Below are positions 16,963 through 25,704 of a stretch of DNA of 64,000 nucleotides, one piece after another (the first letter of the stretch is position 1; each line of letters opens with the position of its first letter). The position numbers and the translations under genes were made by a program. This DNA comes from Aristaeella hokkaidonensis. Its GTDB lineage: Bacteria; Bacillota; Clostridia; Christensenellales; Aristaeellaceae. Below the pieces are notes generated by a model. The model did not search any database and was not told where the DNA came from. It saw nothing but the letters and a program-made list of their open reading frames with translations. Location of the stretch: assembly GCF_018128945.1 (NCBI RefSeq), contig NZ_CP068393.1, positions 2,480,001-2,544,000 of the forward strand, in the 5' to 3' direction.

Positions 16963-18020
16963 CAGAAAGAATCAAAGAACTGATTGTCCGTCTGGAAAAG
17001 GAGCACAGCCTTTCCGAAACGGAATACGCGGAGCTCATTACCGGCCGGGATGAAGAATCCGCCGCCCTGCTGGCCCGGAAAGCGGCGGAAAAGCAGAAGG
17101 TCGTCTTCGGCGACGCGGTTTATACCCGCGGGCTGATCGAGATCAGCAGCATCTGCAAAAACAACTGCCTGTACTGCGGCATCCGCCGGGATAACCCGAA
17201 GGCGGAGCGCTACCGGCTGACGCCGGAGGAGATCCTCTCCTGCGCGGATGAAGGCTATGAGCTGGGCTTCCGCACCTTTGTGCTGCAGGGCGGCGAGGAT
17301 CCCGCCTTCACGGACGCCGTGCTGTGCGGTATTGTGCGGGCACTGAAGCAGCGCCATCCGGACTGCGCAGTAACCCTGTCCCTGGGCGAGCGGAGCAGTG
17401 AAAGCTACCAGGCGCTGTATGACGCGGGTGCGGACCGGTACCTGCTGCGGCACGAAACCGCGGACGCCGGTCACTACGCGAAGCTGCACCCGAAGGAAAT
17501 GTCCTTTGAAAACCGGATGCGGTGCCTGCGGGACCTGAAAGAGATCGGATACCAGGTAGGCTGCGGCTTCATGGTGGGGTCTCCCTTCCAGACACCGGAA
17601 ACGCTGGCAAAGGACCTGAAATTCATCGAAACCTTCCGGCCGGCCATGTGCGGCATCGGGCCCTTCATTCCCCACCGGAACACCCCGTTCCGGAACGAGC
17701 CGACAGGAACGCTGGAGCTGACCCTGTTCCTGCTTTCCGTGATCCGGCTGATCCTGCCGGAAGTATTGCTGCCCGCCACCACGGCGCTGGGGACCATCCA
17801 CCCCAGGGGCCGGGAAATGGGCATCCAGGCCGGCGCCAACGTGGTGATGCCCAATCTGTCCCCCGTGGGCGTGCGGAAGAAATATGAACTGTATGACAAC
17901 AAGATCTGCACCGGAGAAGAATCGGCGCAGTGCCGGGGATGCCTTGAAGCCCGTATGCGGTCCGTCGGATATCATCTGGCCGTGGACCGGGGCGACGCAC
18001 CCGGATGGACGAAAAAGTAA
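16959..18020 (+). CDS. hydE: [FeFe]-hydrogenase maturation radical SAM enzyme HydE
   Basis: 353 residues with the radical SAM motif CKNNCLYCGIRRDN (Cx3Cx2C) near residue 63, then a TIM-barrel with QGGEDP and IGPFIPHRNTPF as in HydE/biotin-synthase-like enzymes. It acts with HydG and HydF to build the H-cluster. The frame is open far upstream, but ATG 16959 overlaps the hydF stop by 4 bases and has GGAGGCGG before it. Confidence 0.97.
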   Translation: MTERIKELIVRLEKEHSLSETEYAELITGRDEESAALLARKAAEKQKVVFGDAVYTRGLIEISSICKNNCLYCGIRRDNPKAERYRLTPEEILSCADEGYELGFRTFVLQGGEDPAFTDAVLCGIVRALKQRHPDCAVTLSLGERSSESYQALYDAGADRYLLRHETADAGHYAKLHPKEMSFENRMRCLRDLKEIGYQVGCGFMVGSPFQTPETLAKDLKFIETFRPAMCGIGPFIPHRNTPFRNEPTGTLELTLFLLSVIRLILPEVLLPATTALGTIHPRGREMGIQAGANVVMPNLSPVGVRKKYELYDNKICTGEESAQCRGCLEARMRSVGYHLAVDRGDAPGWTKK

Positions 18021-18040
18021 GAAAGAAGAGGTAAGGAATC

Positions 18041-19489
18041 ATGGCAGTGTACAATCCCAAATCCCTGAAGGCGGAAGAGTTCATCAATGACGAGGAAATC
18101 CGCGCCACCCTGGCTTATGCGGAAGAGAACAAGAACAACGTGGAACTGATTGACCAGATCCTGGAGAAGGCCCGGCCGGTCAAGAACGGCAACGGCTGCA
18201 CCTGCCGGGGACTGACCCACCGGGAAGCCTCCGTGCTGCTGGCCTGCGAAATTCCGGAAAAGATCCAGAAGATGTATGAGATCGCGGAAGAAATCAAGCT
18301 GGCCTTCTACGGCAACCGCATCGTCCTCTTCGCGCCCTTATATCTGTCCAACTACTGCGTGAACGGCTGTGTGTACTGTCCCTATCACATGAAGAACAAG
18401 CACATTGCCCGGAAAAAGCTGACCCAGGAGGAAGTCCGGGCGGAAGTCATCGCCCTGCAGGATATGGGCCACAAGCGGCTGGCCATTGAAGCCGGCGAGG
18501 ATCCGGTGAACAATCCCATTGAGTACATCCTGGACTGCATCCATACGATCTACAGCGTACACCACAAGAACGGCGACATCCGCCGGGTGAACGTGAACAT
18601 CGCCGCCACCACCGTGGAAAACTACCGGAAGCTGAAGGAAGCCGGCATCGGCACCTACATCCTGTTCCAGGAAACCTACCACAAGAAGAGCTACCTGGAG
18701 CTGCATCCCACCGGCCCCAAGCATGACTATGACTACCATACGGAAGCCATGGACCGGGCCATGGAAGGCGGCATCGACGACGTGGGCCTCGGCGTACTCT
18801 TCGGCCTGGAGCTGTACAAGTATGAGTTTGCCGGACTGATCATGCACGCGGAACACCTGGAGGCGGTACACGGCGTGGGTCCCCACACCATCAGCGTACC
18901 CCGGGTCAAGCGGGCGGACGATATCGATCCGGATATGTTCGACAACGGCATTGACGATGAGACCTTCATCAAGATCGCGGCCTGCATCCGGCTGGCTGTC
19001 CCCTACACCGGCATGATCGTTTCCACCCGGGAATCGGAAGACGTGCGCAGGCGGATGCTGCGGGTCGGCATCTCCCAGGTCAGCGGCGCTTCCCGCACCT
19101 CCGTGGGCGGCTACACGGAAGAAGAACGTCCCCACGACACGGAGCAGTTCGACGTATCCGACCAGCGGACCCTGGACGAAGTGGTGCACTGGCTGATGCA
19201 GACCGGGCATATTCCGTCCTTCTGTACCGCCTGCTACCGGGAAGGCCGCACCGGCGACCGCTTCATGAGCCTGTGCAAGAACGGCCAGATCCTGAACTGC
19301 TGCCATCCCAACGCCCTGATGACCCTGGCGGAATACCTGGAGGACTATGCCTCTCCGGAAACCAAAGAAACCGGTTATAAGATGATTGAGGAAGAACTGA
19401 AGCGGATCCCGAAGGACAAGGTCCGGGAAATCGCGGAGAAGAACATTCAGGATATCCGTTCCTCCAACCGGCGGGACTTTAGGTTCTAA
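18041..19489 (+). CDS. hydG: [FeFe]-hydrogenase maturation tyrosine lyase HydG
   Basis: 482 residues. The radical SAM motif CVNGCVYCPYH lies near residue 104. The C-terminal second-cluster site CTACYREGRTGDRFMSLCKN is present. HydG cleaves tyrosine to give the CO and CN ligands of the H-cluster. ATG 18041 follows AGAGGTAAGG, 20 bases after hydE. No hydrogenase structural gene lies in the window. Confidence 0.97.
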   Translation: MAVYNPKSLKAEEFINDEEIRATLAYAEENKNNVELIDQILEKARPVKNGNGCTCRGLTHREASVLLACEIPEKIQKMYEIAEEIKLAFYGNRIVLFAPLYLSNYCVNGCVYCPYHMKNKHIARKKLTQEEVRAEVIALQDMGHKRLAIEAGEDPVNNPIEYILDCIHTIYSVHHKNGDIRRVNVNIAATTVENYRKLKEAGIGTYILFQETYHKKSYLELHPTGPKHDYDYHTEAMDRAMEGGIDDVGLGVLFGLELYKYEFAGLIMHAEHLEAVHGVGPHTISVPRVKRADDIDPDMFDNGIDDETFIKIAACIRLAVPYTGMIVSTRESEDVRRRMLRVGISQVSGASRTSVGGYTEEERPHDTEQFDVSDQRTLDEVVHWLMQTGHIPSFCTACYREGRTGDRFMSLCKNGQILNCCHPNALMTLAEYLEDYASPETKETGYKMIEEELKRIPKDKVREIAEKNIQDIRSSNRRDFRF

Positions 19490-19492
19490 GAA

Positions 19493-19608
19493 TGAAATAT
19501 TCGGCTTCACCGAATATGAAATATGCCCTTCGGGCATGTGAAATACAGGGGCAGCAATACAAATTGCTGCCCCTGTGTGAAATATTCAGCTGAAGCTGAA
19601 TGTGTGAT
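19493..19608. repeat. Array of four hairpins separated by TGTGAAAT
   Basis: Inverted repeats at 19497-19517 (ATATTCGG, loop CTTCA), 19523-19537 (ATGCCC, loop TTC), 19545-19576 (14-bp stem, loop ACAA) and 19584-19601 (ATTCAGCT, loop GA). The separators are TGAAAT or TGTGAAAT, identical to the minus-strand separators of the array at 10806-10925. The stems have nothing in common. It starts 4 bases after the hydG stop. Confidence 0.9.
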
Positions 19609-19687
19609 AATGACCTGTTTTCGCAGCCGGAAAGCCTGAAACTTGACAGCTGTGATAGAATACGGACAGAAAGGAGGGGAAGGAACC

Positions 19688-19987
19688 GTGAACGCACGCA
19701 AACGCGGAAACGCTCTGCTGCTCTGTATCGGTCTTGTGCTGGTACTGCTTGTTTCTTCTGCCTTTCTGATCCAGGAAGCGGATCATGACTGCTGCGGCGA
19801 AGACTGCCCGATCTGCCGGACGATCGCGATGACGACCGCCCTGATGCGGGCACTCTGTATGATCGCTGCCGCACAGCTGATATGGTCTGTTCTGGCCGTT
19901 TCCCGGTCCGCTTTCCATATTCCGGGATCCGTCCGCCTTCATGCCGAAGGTACGCCGGTCAGCCGGAAAACCCGGATCAACGATTAA
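19688..19987 (+). CDS. Small membrane protein with CCxxxCxxC motif, linked to metal uptake
   Basis: 99 residues: N-terminal helix (NALLLCIGLVLVLLVSSAFLI), then HDCCGEDCPIC, a second hydrophobic stretch (ALMRALCMIAAAQLIWSVLAV) and a basic tail. The Cys/His cluster could bind zinc or iron. It is the first gene before the metal ABC operon, 127 bases upstream of the binding protein, which supports a metal role, but no function is established. GTG 19688 is chosen because AAAGGAGGGG and AAGGAA precede it. Confidence 0.7.
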   Translation: MNARKRGNALLLCIGLVLVLLVSSAFLIQEADHDCCGEDCPICRTIAMTTALMRALCMIAAAQLIWSVLAVSRSAFHIPGSVRLHAEGTPVSRKTRIND

Positions 19988-19999
19988 CTGAATCAAAGA

Positions 20000-20064
20000 C
20001 AGGAATTTCAAAGGGAGCCGTATGCCCTCAGGGCATCCGCGGCGTTTTGGGGTTCCTGTTTTTT
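20000..20064 (+). terminator. Attenuator-like hairpin before the metal-binding protein gene
   Basis: CAGGAA (20000-20005) pairs with TTCCTG (20053-20058), followed by six T. Inside lies a small hairpin ATGCCC-TCA-GGGCAT that copies the stem of the hairpin at 19523. It could reduce read-through from the 99-residue gene. Confidence 0.55.
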
Positions 20065-20113
20065 CATACCCAAAAACAGAGTTAATCGTATTGAAACCGG
20101 AGGAAATAACACA

Positions 20114-21214
20114 ATGAAAAAGATTCTCGCGTTTATGCTTTCCCTGATGCTGCTGATCGGCCTGGTCCCCTGCACGGGCGTTGCCGAAAGCAAGCCCGTG
20201 ACCGTCGTCACCACCATCTTTCCCATCTATGACTGGGCCCGCCAGATTATCGGCGAAAATGAGAACACCAACCTGGTGCTGCTGCTGGACAACGGCGTGG
20301 ACCTGCACTCCTATCAGCCCTCCGCCCAGGACATTATGACCATCTCCACCGCGGATCTGTTCATCTACGTCGGCGGCGAAAGCGACGAGTGGGTGGAGGA
20401 CGTACTCGAATCCGCCATGAATCCCAACCTGGTCTCCATCAGCCTGACGGAAGCCATGGGCGAAGACCTGAAGCTGGAAGAGATCGTGGAAGGCATGGAG
20501 CATGAGCATGATCATGACCATGACCACGACCATGAGGAAGATGAAGATCACGACCATGATCATGAAGACGAAGAAGACCACGATCACGAAGAGGATCACG
20601 ATCATGAGGAAGAGCATGACGAGGATCATGACCACGATGAAGAACATGATCACGACCATGACCATGAACACGAAGAAGAATATGACGAGCATGTTTGGCT
20701 GAGCCTGCGTAACGCGCGGAAGCTGACCGCTGCCATCGCCAAAGCCCTGGCCGGCATTGACGCCGCCAATGCTGAGGCCATCCTGGCCAACGCCGCTGAC
20801 TATGACGCCAGGCTGCAGGAACTGGACGCCAGATATACCGAAGTTGTTGATAATGCTTCCCTGAAGACCGTGCTGTTTGCCGACCGCTTCCCCTTCCGCT
20901 ACCTGGCAGATGATTACGGCCTGACCTACTTCGCTGCCTTCACCGGCTGCTCCGCCGAGTCTGAAGCCAGCTTCGCAACCATCGCTTTCCTGGCCGGCAA
21001 GACTGACGAACTGAACCTGCCTGCCGTGCTGACCATTGAAGGCGGTAACCACAAGATTGCCGATACCGTCATTGCCACCGCCTCCAATCCGGACCGCAAA
21101 GTGCTGACCATGAACTCCATGCAGTCTGTCACCGCGGAAGACGTGGAAAACGGCATGACCTATCTTTCCATGATGGAAGAAAACCTGACCGTGCTGAAAG
21201 AAGCACTGAACTGA
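20114..21214 (+). CDS. znuA: Zinc/manganese ABC transporter substrate-binding protein (ZnuA-like)
   Basis: 366 residues: signal peptide (MKKILAFMLSLMLLIGLVPCTGVAES), then a cluster A-I binding protein. Metal-ligand regions are DLHSYQPSAQD, the EHVWLS segment and the late IEGGNHKIAD. Between residues about 133 and 193 lies a loop of alternating His and acidic residues, typical of zinc rather than manganese binders and thought to collect metal. It delivers zinc to the permease encoded downstream. ATG follows GGAGG. Some binding residues are shifted, so zinc is likely but not certain. Confidence 0.9.
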   Translation: MKKILAFMLSLMLLIGLVPCTGVAESKPVTVVTTIFPIYDWARQIIGENENTNLVLLLDNGVDLHSYQPSAQDIMTISTADLFIYVGGESDEWVEDVLESAMNPNLVSISLTEAMGEDLKLEEIVEGMEHEHDHDHDHDHEEDEDHDHDHEDEEDHDHEEDHDHEEEHDEDHDHDEEHDHDHDHEHEEEYDEHVWLSLRNARKLTAAIAKALAGIDAANAEAILANAADYDARLQELDARYTEVVDNASLKTVLFADRFPFRYLADDYGLTYFAAFTGCSAESEASFATIAFLAGKTDELNLPAVLTIEGGNHKIADTVIATASNPDRKVLTMNSMQSVTAEDVENGMTYLSMMEENLTVLKEALN

Positions 21215-21227
21215 CGGAGGAATCAGG

Positions 21228-21911
21228 ATGGCTCAACTGACCTGTGAACATCTTTGGCTCGGATACGAGGGACGACCCGTACTGGAGGACCTGTCTTTTT
21301 CGGTGCAGGCAGGCGATTACCTGTGTATCGTCGGTGAAAACGGCTCCGGAAAAACCACCCTTATGAGGACAATCCTCGGCCTGCAGAAACCAATGCGGGG
21401 AAACATCCGCTTCGGCGACGGACTGCGGGAAGGCGGAATCGGTTACCTTCCCCAGCAGACCAACGTGCAGAAAGATTTTCCAGCCACAGTCAGGAAAGTT
21501 GTCCTGTCCGGATGCCAGGCCCGGCTGAAAAACCGGCCTTTTTATTCCCGCGCGGATAAAAAGCGTGCGGAAGAAAACATGAACAAAATGGGAATCGGCG
21601 CTTTCGCAAAGCACTGCTTCCGTGAACTGTCCGGAGGCCAGCAGCAGCGCGTGCTGCTGGCCCGGGCCCTTTGCGCGACGGATAAACTCCTGTTCCTGGA
21701 CGAACCGGTTTCAGGGCTGGATCCGAATGTTACAGCGGAAATGTACGCGCTGATCCGGTCGCTGAACCGGGAAGGCGTTACCATCCTGATGATTTCCCAT
21801 GACCTTGCGTCCGCCGTTAAGGACGCTTCCCATATCCTGGCTGTCGGGGAATCCGTATTCTTCGGCACAAAGGAAGGCTGGCTGGCGGAGAAGGGCGGTG
21901 AGCGGCTGTGA
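21228..21911 (+). CDS. znuC: Metal ABC transporter ATP-binding protein (ZnuC-like)
   Basis: 227 residues with Walker A GENGSGKTT, Q-loop YLPQQTN, signature LSGGQQQRVLLARAL, Walker B LLFLDEPVSGLDP and the H-loop MISHDL. It powers metal uptake with the neighbouring permease. Spacing of 13 bases from the binding protein gene and a 4-base overlap with the permease show one operon. Confidence 0.92.
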   Translation: MAQLTCEHLWLGYEGRPVLEDLSFSVQAGDYLCIVGENGSGKTTLMRTILGLQKPMRGNIRFGDGLREGGIGYLPQQTNVQKDFPATVRKVVLSGCQARLKNRPFYSRADKKRAEENMNKMGIGAFAKHCFRELSGGQQQRVLLARALCATDKLLFLDEPVSGLDPNVTAEMYALIRSLNREGVTILMISHDLASAVKDASHILAVGESVFFGTKEGWLAEKGGERL

Positions 21912-22753
21912 TCGATACTCTCATGACCTATCTGCAGTTTGGCTACGTCCGGTACGCGCTGATTGTCGGCGTGCTGATCGCGCTCTGCTCCTCACTGCTG
22001 GGCGTGACGCTGGTGCTGAAACGCTTCTCCTATATCGGGGACGGCCTTTCCCATGTAGCCTTCGGCGCAATGGCCGTAGCCGGCGTCCTGCACCTGAGCA
22101 ACAACATGCTCCTTGTGCTGCCCGTAACCATGATCTGCGCCATACTGCTCCTCCGTCCCGGCCGGAACGCACGGATCAAGGGAGACGCGGCCATTGCCAT
22201 GATCTCCGTCGGCGCGCTGGCGGTAGGCTACCTGCTGCTGAACATTTTCAAATCTTCCGGCAACCTCGCCGGGGACGTGTGCACCACGCTCTTCGGCTCC
22301 ATGTCCATCCTGACGCTGCGGCCTGCCGAGGTCTGGCTGTGCTTTGGACTGTCCATCGCGGTAATTATCCTGTTCCTGTTTTTCTACAACCGGATTTTTG
22401 CCGTCACCTTTGACGAGGACTTTGCCCGCGCGACCGGTACAAAGGCGGACGCCTACAACCTGCTGATCGCCACGGTGATCGCCGTGATCATCGTGCTGGC
22501 AATGAATCTGGTGGGATCCCTGCTGATCTCCGCCCTGATTATTTTCCCCGCCATGTCCGCCATGCGGGTTTTCAAAAGCTTTCGTTCCGTCACGGTCTGC
22601 TCCGCGGTACTTTCAGTGTGCTGCGCCCTGGCAGGCCTGCTGATCTCCATCCTGGCGGGAACGCCGACGGGATCAACCATCGTGGCGGCTGATATCGCGG
22701 CATTCCTGGTATGCTGCGGCATTGCGAAACTGCAAAGGAGGACTGTTTCATGA
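21908..22753 (+). CDS. znuB: Metal ABC transporter permease (ZnuB-like)
   Basis: 281 residues, about eight hydrophobic helices, with the ABC-3 family features LSHVAFGAMA and ARATGTKADAYNLL (contact loop for the ATPase). The GTG start (GTGATC) overlaps the ATPase stop by 4 bases. It forms the membrane channel of the uptake system. Confidence 0.92.
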   Translation: MIDTLMTYLQFGYVRYALIVGVLIALCSSLLGVTLVLKRFSYIGDGLSHVAFGAMAVAGVLHLSNNMLLVLPVTMICAILLLRPGRNARIKGDAAIAMISVGALAVGYLLLNIFKSSGNLAGDVCTTLFGSMSILTLRPAEVWLCFGLSIAVIILFLFFYNRIFAVTFDEDFARATGTKADAYNLLIATVIAVIIVLAMNLVGSLLISALIIFPAMSAMRVFKSFRSVTVCSAVLSVCCALAGLLISILAGTPTGSTIVAADIAAFLVCCGIAKLQRRTVS

Positions 22754-23196
22754 AAAAACGGCTTGCTGTACTGCTGGCGCTGTTCCTGGCGCTGACCTCC
22801 CTGTCCGCGTCTTTCGCGGAAACCGCTTCCGAACCGCTCCAGGTAGACCTGGACCTTTCGAAGATGAGCGGAACCATCGTCTACGCGGAAATCTATAATC
22901 TCCAGTATGATCCCGGCGCCTACCTCGGCAAGGTAATCCGTGTCCGGGGCTATTACAGTTTCTTCCGGGAACCCTCCAACGGCCATATCTATTATGCCTG
23001 CGTCATTCCGGACGCGACCGCCTGCTGCATGCAGGGTATGGAGTTTGTTCCCTTCACCGAGCCGGAGGATCCGGATCACTTCATGGAAGACAATGCGGAT
23101 ATCACCGTAACCGGCCGGCTGGAAATCTATGTGGAAGACGGAGCCTCCTATCTGCATCTGGTGGACGCAAGCGTAGAGGAAAACCCGGAAGCGTGA
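22750..23196 (+). CDS. Secreted small protein in the metal-uptake operon, unknown function
   Basis: 148 residues: signal peptide (KKRLAVLLALFLALTSLSASFAE), then one domain with strands YLGKVIRVRGYYSFF, YYACVIP and ADITVTGRLEIYVEDGASYLHLV that resemble an OB-fold. The pair CC in DATACCMQGMEF could bind metal. ATG 22750 overlaps the permease stop by 4 bases, so it is the last gene of the operon. Function not recognised; a role outside the membrane in metal delivery is a guess from position. Confidence 0.72.
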   Translation: MKKRLAVLLALFLALTSLSASFAETASEPLQVDLDLSKMSGTIVYAEIYNLQYDPGAYLGKVIRVRGYYSFFREPSNGHIYYACVIPDATACCMQGMEFVPFTEPEDPDHFMEDNADITVTGRLEIYVEDGASYLHLVDASVEENPEA

Positions 23197-23266
23197 TTGA
23201 ACTCGATTCATAATGAATTGAGATTTGTGACAGAAGATTAATCCCTGACAAGGGGAATGAGATAGT

Positions 23267-23935
23267 ATGATAAACAGAATGGTGCGTAAAGGATTGGCAG
23301 GGCTCATTGTATTGATGATACTGTTCACAGCAGCAGTTCCTTTGTCCGCCGGCGGAGAGGAACAGCCGGACAGTATAGCCGCCAAAGTATCTACGGAAAA
23401 GGGTGCACTGAAGCTGCGGAAAACCGCCGGCCCGAAGGGAAAAGTGATCGGCGAGATTCCCAACGGCACCTGTATCCTGGTTACCAAAGAGGCAGAAGAC
23501 TGGTGCGAGGTCAGCTGGAACGGACAGACCGGTTACTGCAAAACAGAATTCCTGATCCTTTACCGGGGAGCCGACCTGTCCCTGCTGGATTACCGTGTGC
23601 TGCGTGACGGCGACAAGGGCGACGACGTCATTGCCCTGAAACAGCGGTTGCAGGAGCTGGGATACATCCGCAGCGGCGCCGCCCTGACCAACCGCTATAC
23701 GCAGGAAACTGCCCAGCGTGTGATCCTCTTCCAGCGCCAGACGGGCATGACAGAAGACGGCGTCGCCTGGCAGGAACTGCAGGCTTATCTGTTTTCCGAT
23801 AAGGCACCAACCTGCAGCCAGACACTGCCCCGCATCCGGACCAAAGTGGCAGACAAAAGAAACCGCATGATCTGCGGCTGCTGTATGGGTGAAGGCTGCG
23901 AATGCTGCAACTTCACAGGATACGTCTATAACTAA
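23267..23935 (+). CDS. Secreted SH3b and peptidoglycan-binding domain protein with Cys-rich tail
   Basis: 222 residues: signal peptide (GLAGLIVLMILFTAAVPLSAG), bacterial SH3 domain (residues about 38-95, LKLRKTAGPKGKVIGEIPNG), PG_binding_1 domain (about 108-165, GDDVIALKQRLQELGYI), and a tail ICGCCMGEGCECCNFTGYVYN with six Cys in about a dozen residues. It probably binds the cell wall. ATG follows AAGGGG. The Cys cluster is unusual and may hold a metal or form disulfides. Confidence 0.8.
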   Translation: MINRMVRKGLAGLIVLMILFTAAVPLSAGGEEQPDSIAAKVSTEKGALKLRKTAGPKGKVIGEIPNGTCILVTKEAEDWCEVSWNGQTGYCKTEFLILYRGADLSLLDYRVLRDGDKGDDVIALKQRLQELGYIRSGAALTNRYTQETAQRVILFQRQTGMTEDGVAWQELQAYLFSDKAPTCSQTLPRIRTKVADKRNRMICGCCMGEGCECCNFTGYVYN

Positions 23936-23961
23936 TGAACAATGAACAGTGAATAATGCAT
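23934..23961 (+). repeat. Heptamer tandem repeat AATGAAC
   Basis: AATGAAC, AATGAAC, AGTGAAT, AATGCAT: exact 7-base period, starting in the stop codon of the preceding gene. Confidence 0.7.
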
Positions 23962-23997
23962 TTACCCGTAAAACCGGGACAGTAAAAAGTATCTTTC

Positions 23998-24032
23998 ATA
24001 TCTGCAGAGCAGATATTTCACACGACGAAGTC
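23998..24032. repeat. Two hairpins with ATTTCACA separators
   Basis: ATATCTGC-AGA-GCAGATAT (23998-24016) and GAC-GAA-GTC (24024-24032), separated by TTTCACAC and followed by ATATTTCACA and a terminator. The separators match the arrays at 10.8 and 19.5 kb. Confidence 0.75.
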
Positions 24033-24041
24033 ATATTTCAC

Positions 24042-24080
24042 AGAAATGCCGGAGACCATTGAGTCTCCGGCATTTCTATT
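24042..24080. terminator. Bidirectional terminator
   Basis: 15-bp stem AGAAATGCCGGAGAC / GTCTCCGGCATTTCT with loop CATTGA, between convergent genes. ATTTC follows on the plus strand. Confidence 0.8.
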
Positions 24081-24084
24081 TCAT

Positions 24085-25704
24085 TCATTTCTTGTTCTTC
24101 TGTTCCCGTTTGTTCTCATACATGAGACTGTCCGCGCGGCGCACCACATCCTCCACGCTCTGGTCCTGCTTTGGATCATAGACCGCCATACCGCGGGCCA
24201 CATGGATCCTTTCCCAGGGTTCCTTGCTGACCGCGCAAAGGTCATAGCAGCATTGGTCAAACTGTTCCACCAGTTCATTCCTGCGTTCATACTCCCGGTT
24301 CCGAAGGATCGCGGCGAATTCATCCCCGCCGATCCGGAAAACGGGGCTGTGGGAGAAAACCTGGCAGATGATGGCGCAGGCGCCCTTCAGGTAAAGGTCC
24401 CCCTTGTCATGACCGTATTTGTCGTTGATTACCTTCAGGTCATTGCAGTCAAAGAAGCAGACGGCAAAGGGCGGAAGCTCCTGTCCCTCCCCTGTGTCCT
24501 TCTTCAGATCCTCCAGGAAGAGGTTGAACGCGCCCAGGTTGCGCACTGCTGTCAGCGCGTCTCCGTACGCCAGGTCATTCAGGTTGCGGATATAGCCTTT
24601 CAGGTGGGTGATCAGCTTATTGAACGCGCCGGTCAGGATACCGACCTCGTCATTGGTCCGGTTTTCCAGGATCACGTCATAGTTGCCGGCATTCACTTCC
24701 CCGGCTGCCTTGGTCAGCTGCCGGAGCGGCCGGGTGAGGTGACCGGAAAGAAGCGAGGCGGCCAGAACCACAAAAACCAGCAGTACAGCCAGAACAATCA
24801 CAATCTCCTGAATCCACCTGAGCCAGTCCTCATTAATTTCCGATACGGGTACAGTCACGTTCAGGCGCATGCCGTTGCTCAGCAGCAGCCAGGACGCCTG
24901 CTTCGCCACCCCGTTAAAAGTGTAGTGAATAATGGCGCTTTCATCCAGCATACCATAGGGCGTTTCCTTTTTATTTTCGCTTTCCAGTTCCTCCTGGGTC
25001 ATCTGAGGATGGTAAATAATGATTCCTTCAGAATCATTGATAAAGGCATAACCGCTGGTGTAGGGCCGGATATTGTCCACCAGCCCCGCCATGGTGGAAT
25101 AATCAATCTCGATGCCGATCACACCCACAAAGGTGCCCTGCCAGTAGACCGGCACGTTATAGGAAAGCACAAGCACGTCCAGGTTGTCTGTCACATAGGG
25201 CGGCAGCCAGATGGCCCTGCCCGTGGCTTTCGGCACGGTAAACCACACCAGGGCCGAAGTATCCTCCGTATCATAAAGGGTGATATCCGTAACCTGATGC
25301 TCCGTAAATCCTTCCCCGTCCAGGTTGGTATACCAGAAGCCTTTCACGGTATCCGACACAGCCGGATCAATACGGTAGTAATATGTCAGGACGCCGTTTG
25401 TCCGGTTCGCGGCCTTGGCAAAAATATCCCGCGTCCTGTCCACATGCGCCTGAAGTGCGCTTTCCTCCAGGCCCTTCAGGTCGCCGTCCGCAAAAGAGGA
25501 GACAGTTTCAACAGATTGCTCAATACTGTCAAAGTAGGCGTCCAGGTTTTTTTGTCCCGTTTCGCAAAGCAAGCGGAGCGTTCGCTCCGCATTGCTGTTT
25601 GCCATACTTCTGATGGCCAGTGTTCCGAGGAGTGCCGCCACAATAACTGCGATTACCACCGCGCTTGCGGTCAGAATGGTAATCTTGGATCTGATGGATT
25701 TCAC
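24085..25704 (-). CDS. Membrane diguanylate cyclase with Cache sensor, HAMP and GGDEF domains
   Basis: 539 residues: membrane helix (about 9-30), extracellular dCache-type sensor (about 35-265), second helix (about 275-297), HAMP (about 298-350) and GGDEF (about 370-530). The active motif is intact (FRIGGDEF), with FFDCNDLKVINDKYGHDKGD. The RxxD inhibitory site five residues before GGDEF is absent. It makes c-di-GMP at the membrane in answer to an external ligand. GTG 25704 overlaps the stop of the Na/phosphate gene by 4 bases, so the two are translated together. Confidence 0.92.
   Translation of the reverse strand: MKSIRSKITILTASAVVIAVIVAALLGTLAIRSMANSNAERTLRLLCETGQKNLDAYFDSIEQSVETVSSFADGDLKGLEESALQAHVDRTRDIFAKAANRTNGVLTYYYRIDPAVSDTVKGFWYTNLDGEGFTEHQVTDITLYDTEDTSALVWFTVPKATGRAIWLPPYVTDNLDVLVLSYNVPVYWQGTFVGVIGIEIDYSTMAGLVDNIRPYTSGYAFINDSEGIIIYHPQMTQEELESENKKETPYGMLDESAIIHYTFNGVAKQASWLLLSNGMRLNVTVPVSEINEDWLRWIQEIVIVLAVLLVFVVLAASLLSGHLTRPLRQLTKAAGEVNAGNYDVILENRTNDEVGILTGAFNKLITHLKGYIRNLNDLAYGDALTAVRNLGAFNLFLEDLKKDTGEGQELPPFAVCFFDCNDLKVINDKYGHDKGDLYLKGACAIICQVFSHSPVFRIGGDEFAAILRNREYERRNELVEQFDQCCYDLCAVSKEPWERIHVARGMAVYDPKQDQSVEDVVRRADSLMYENKREQKNKK

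Noticed and set aside
20502..20700. Low-complexity sequence artefact in the binding-protein gene
   Set aside because: The His/Asp/Glu-rich stretch stays in frame and is the known metal-gathering loop of ZnuA-type proteins.
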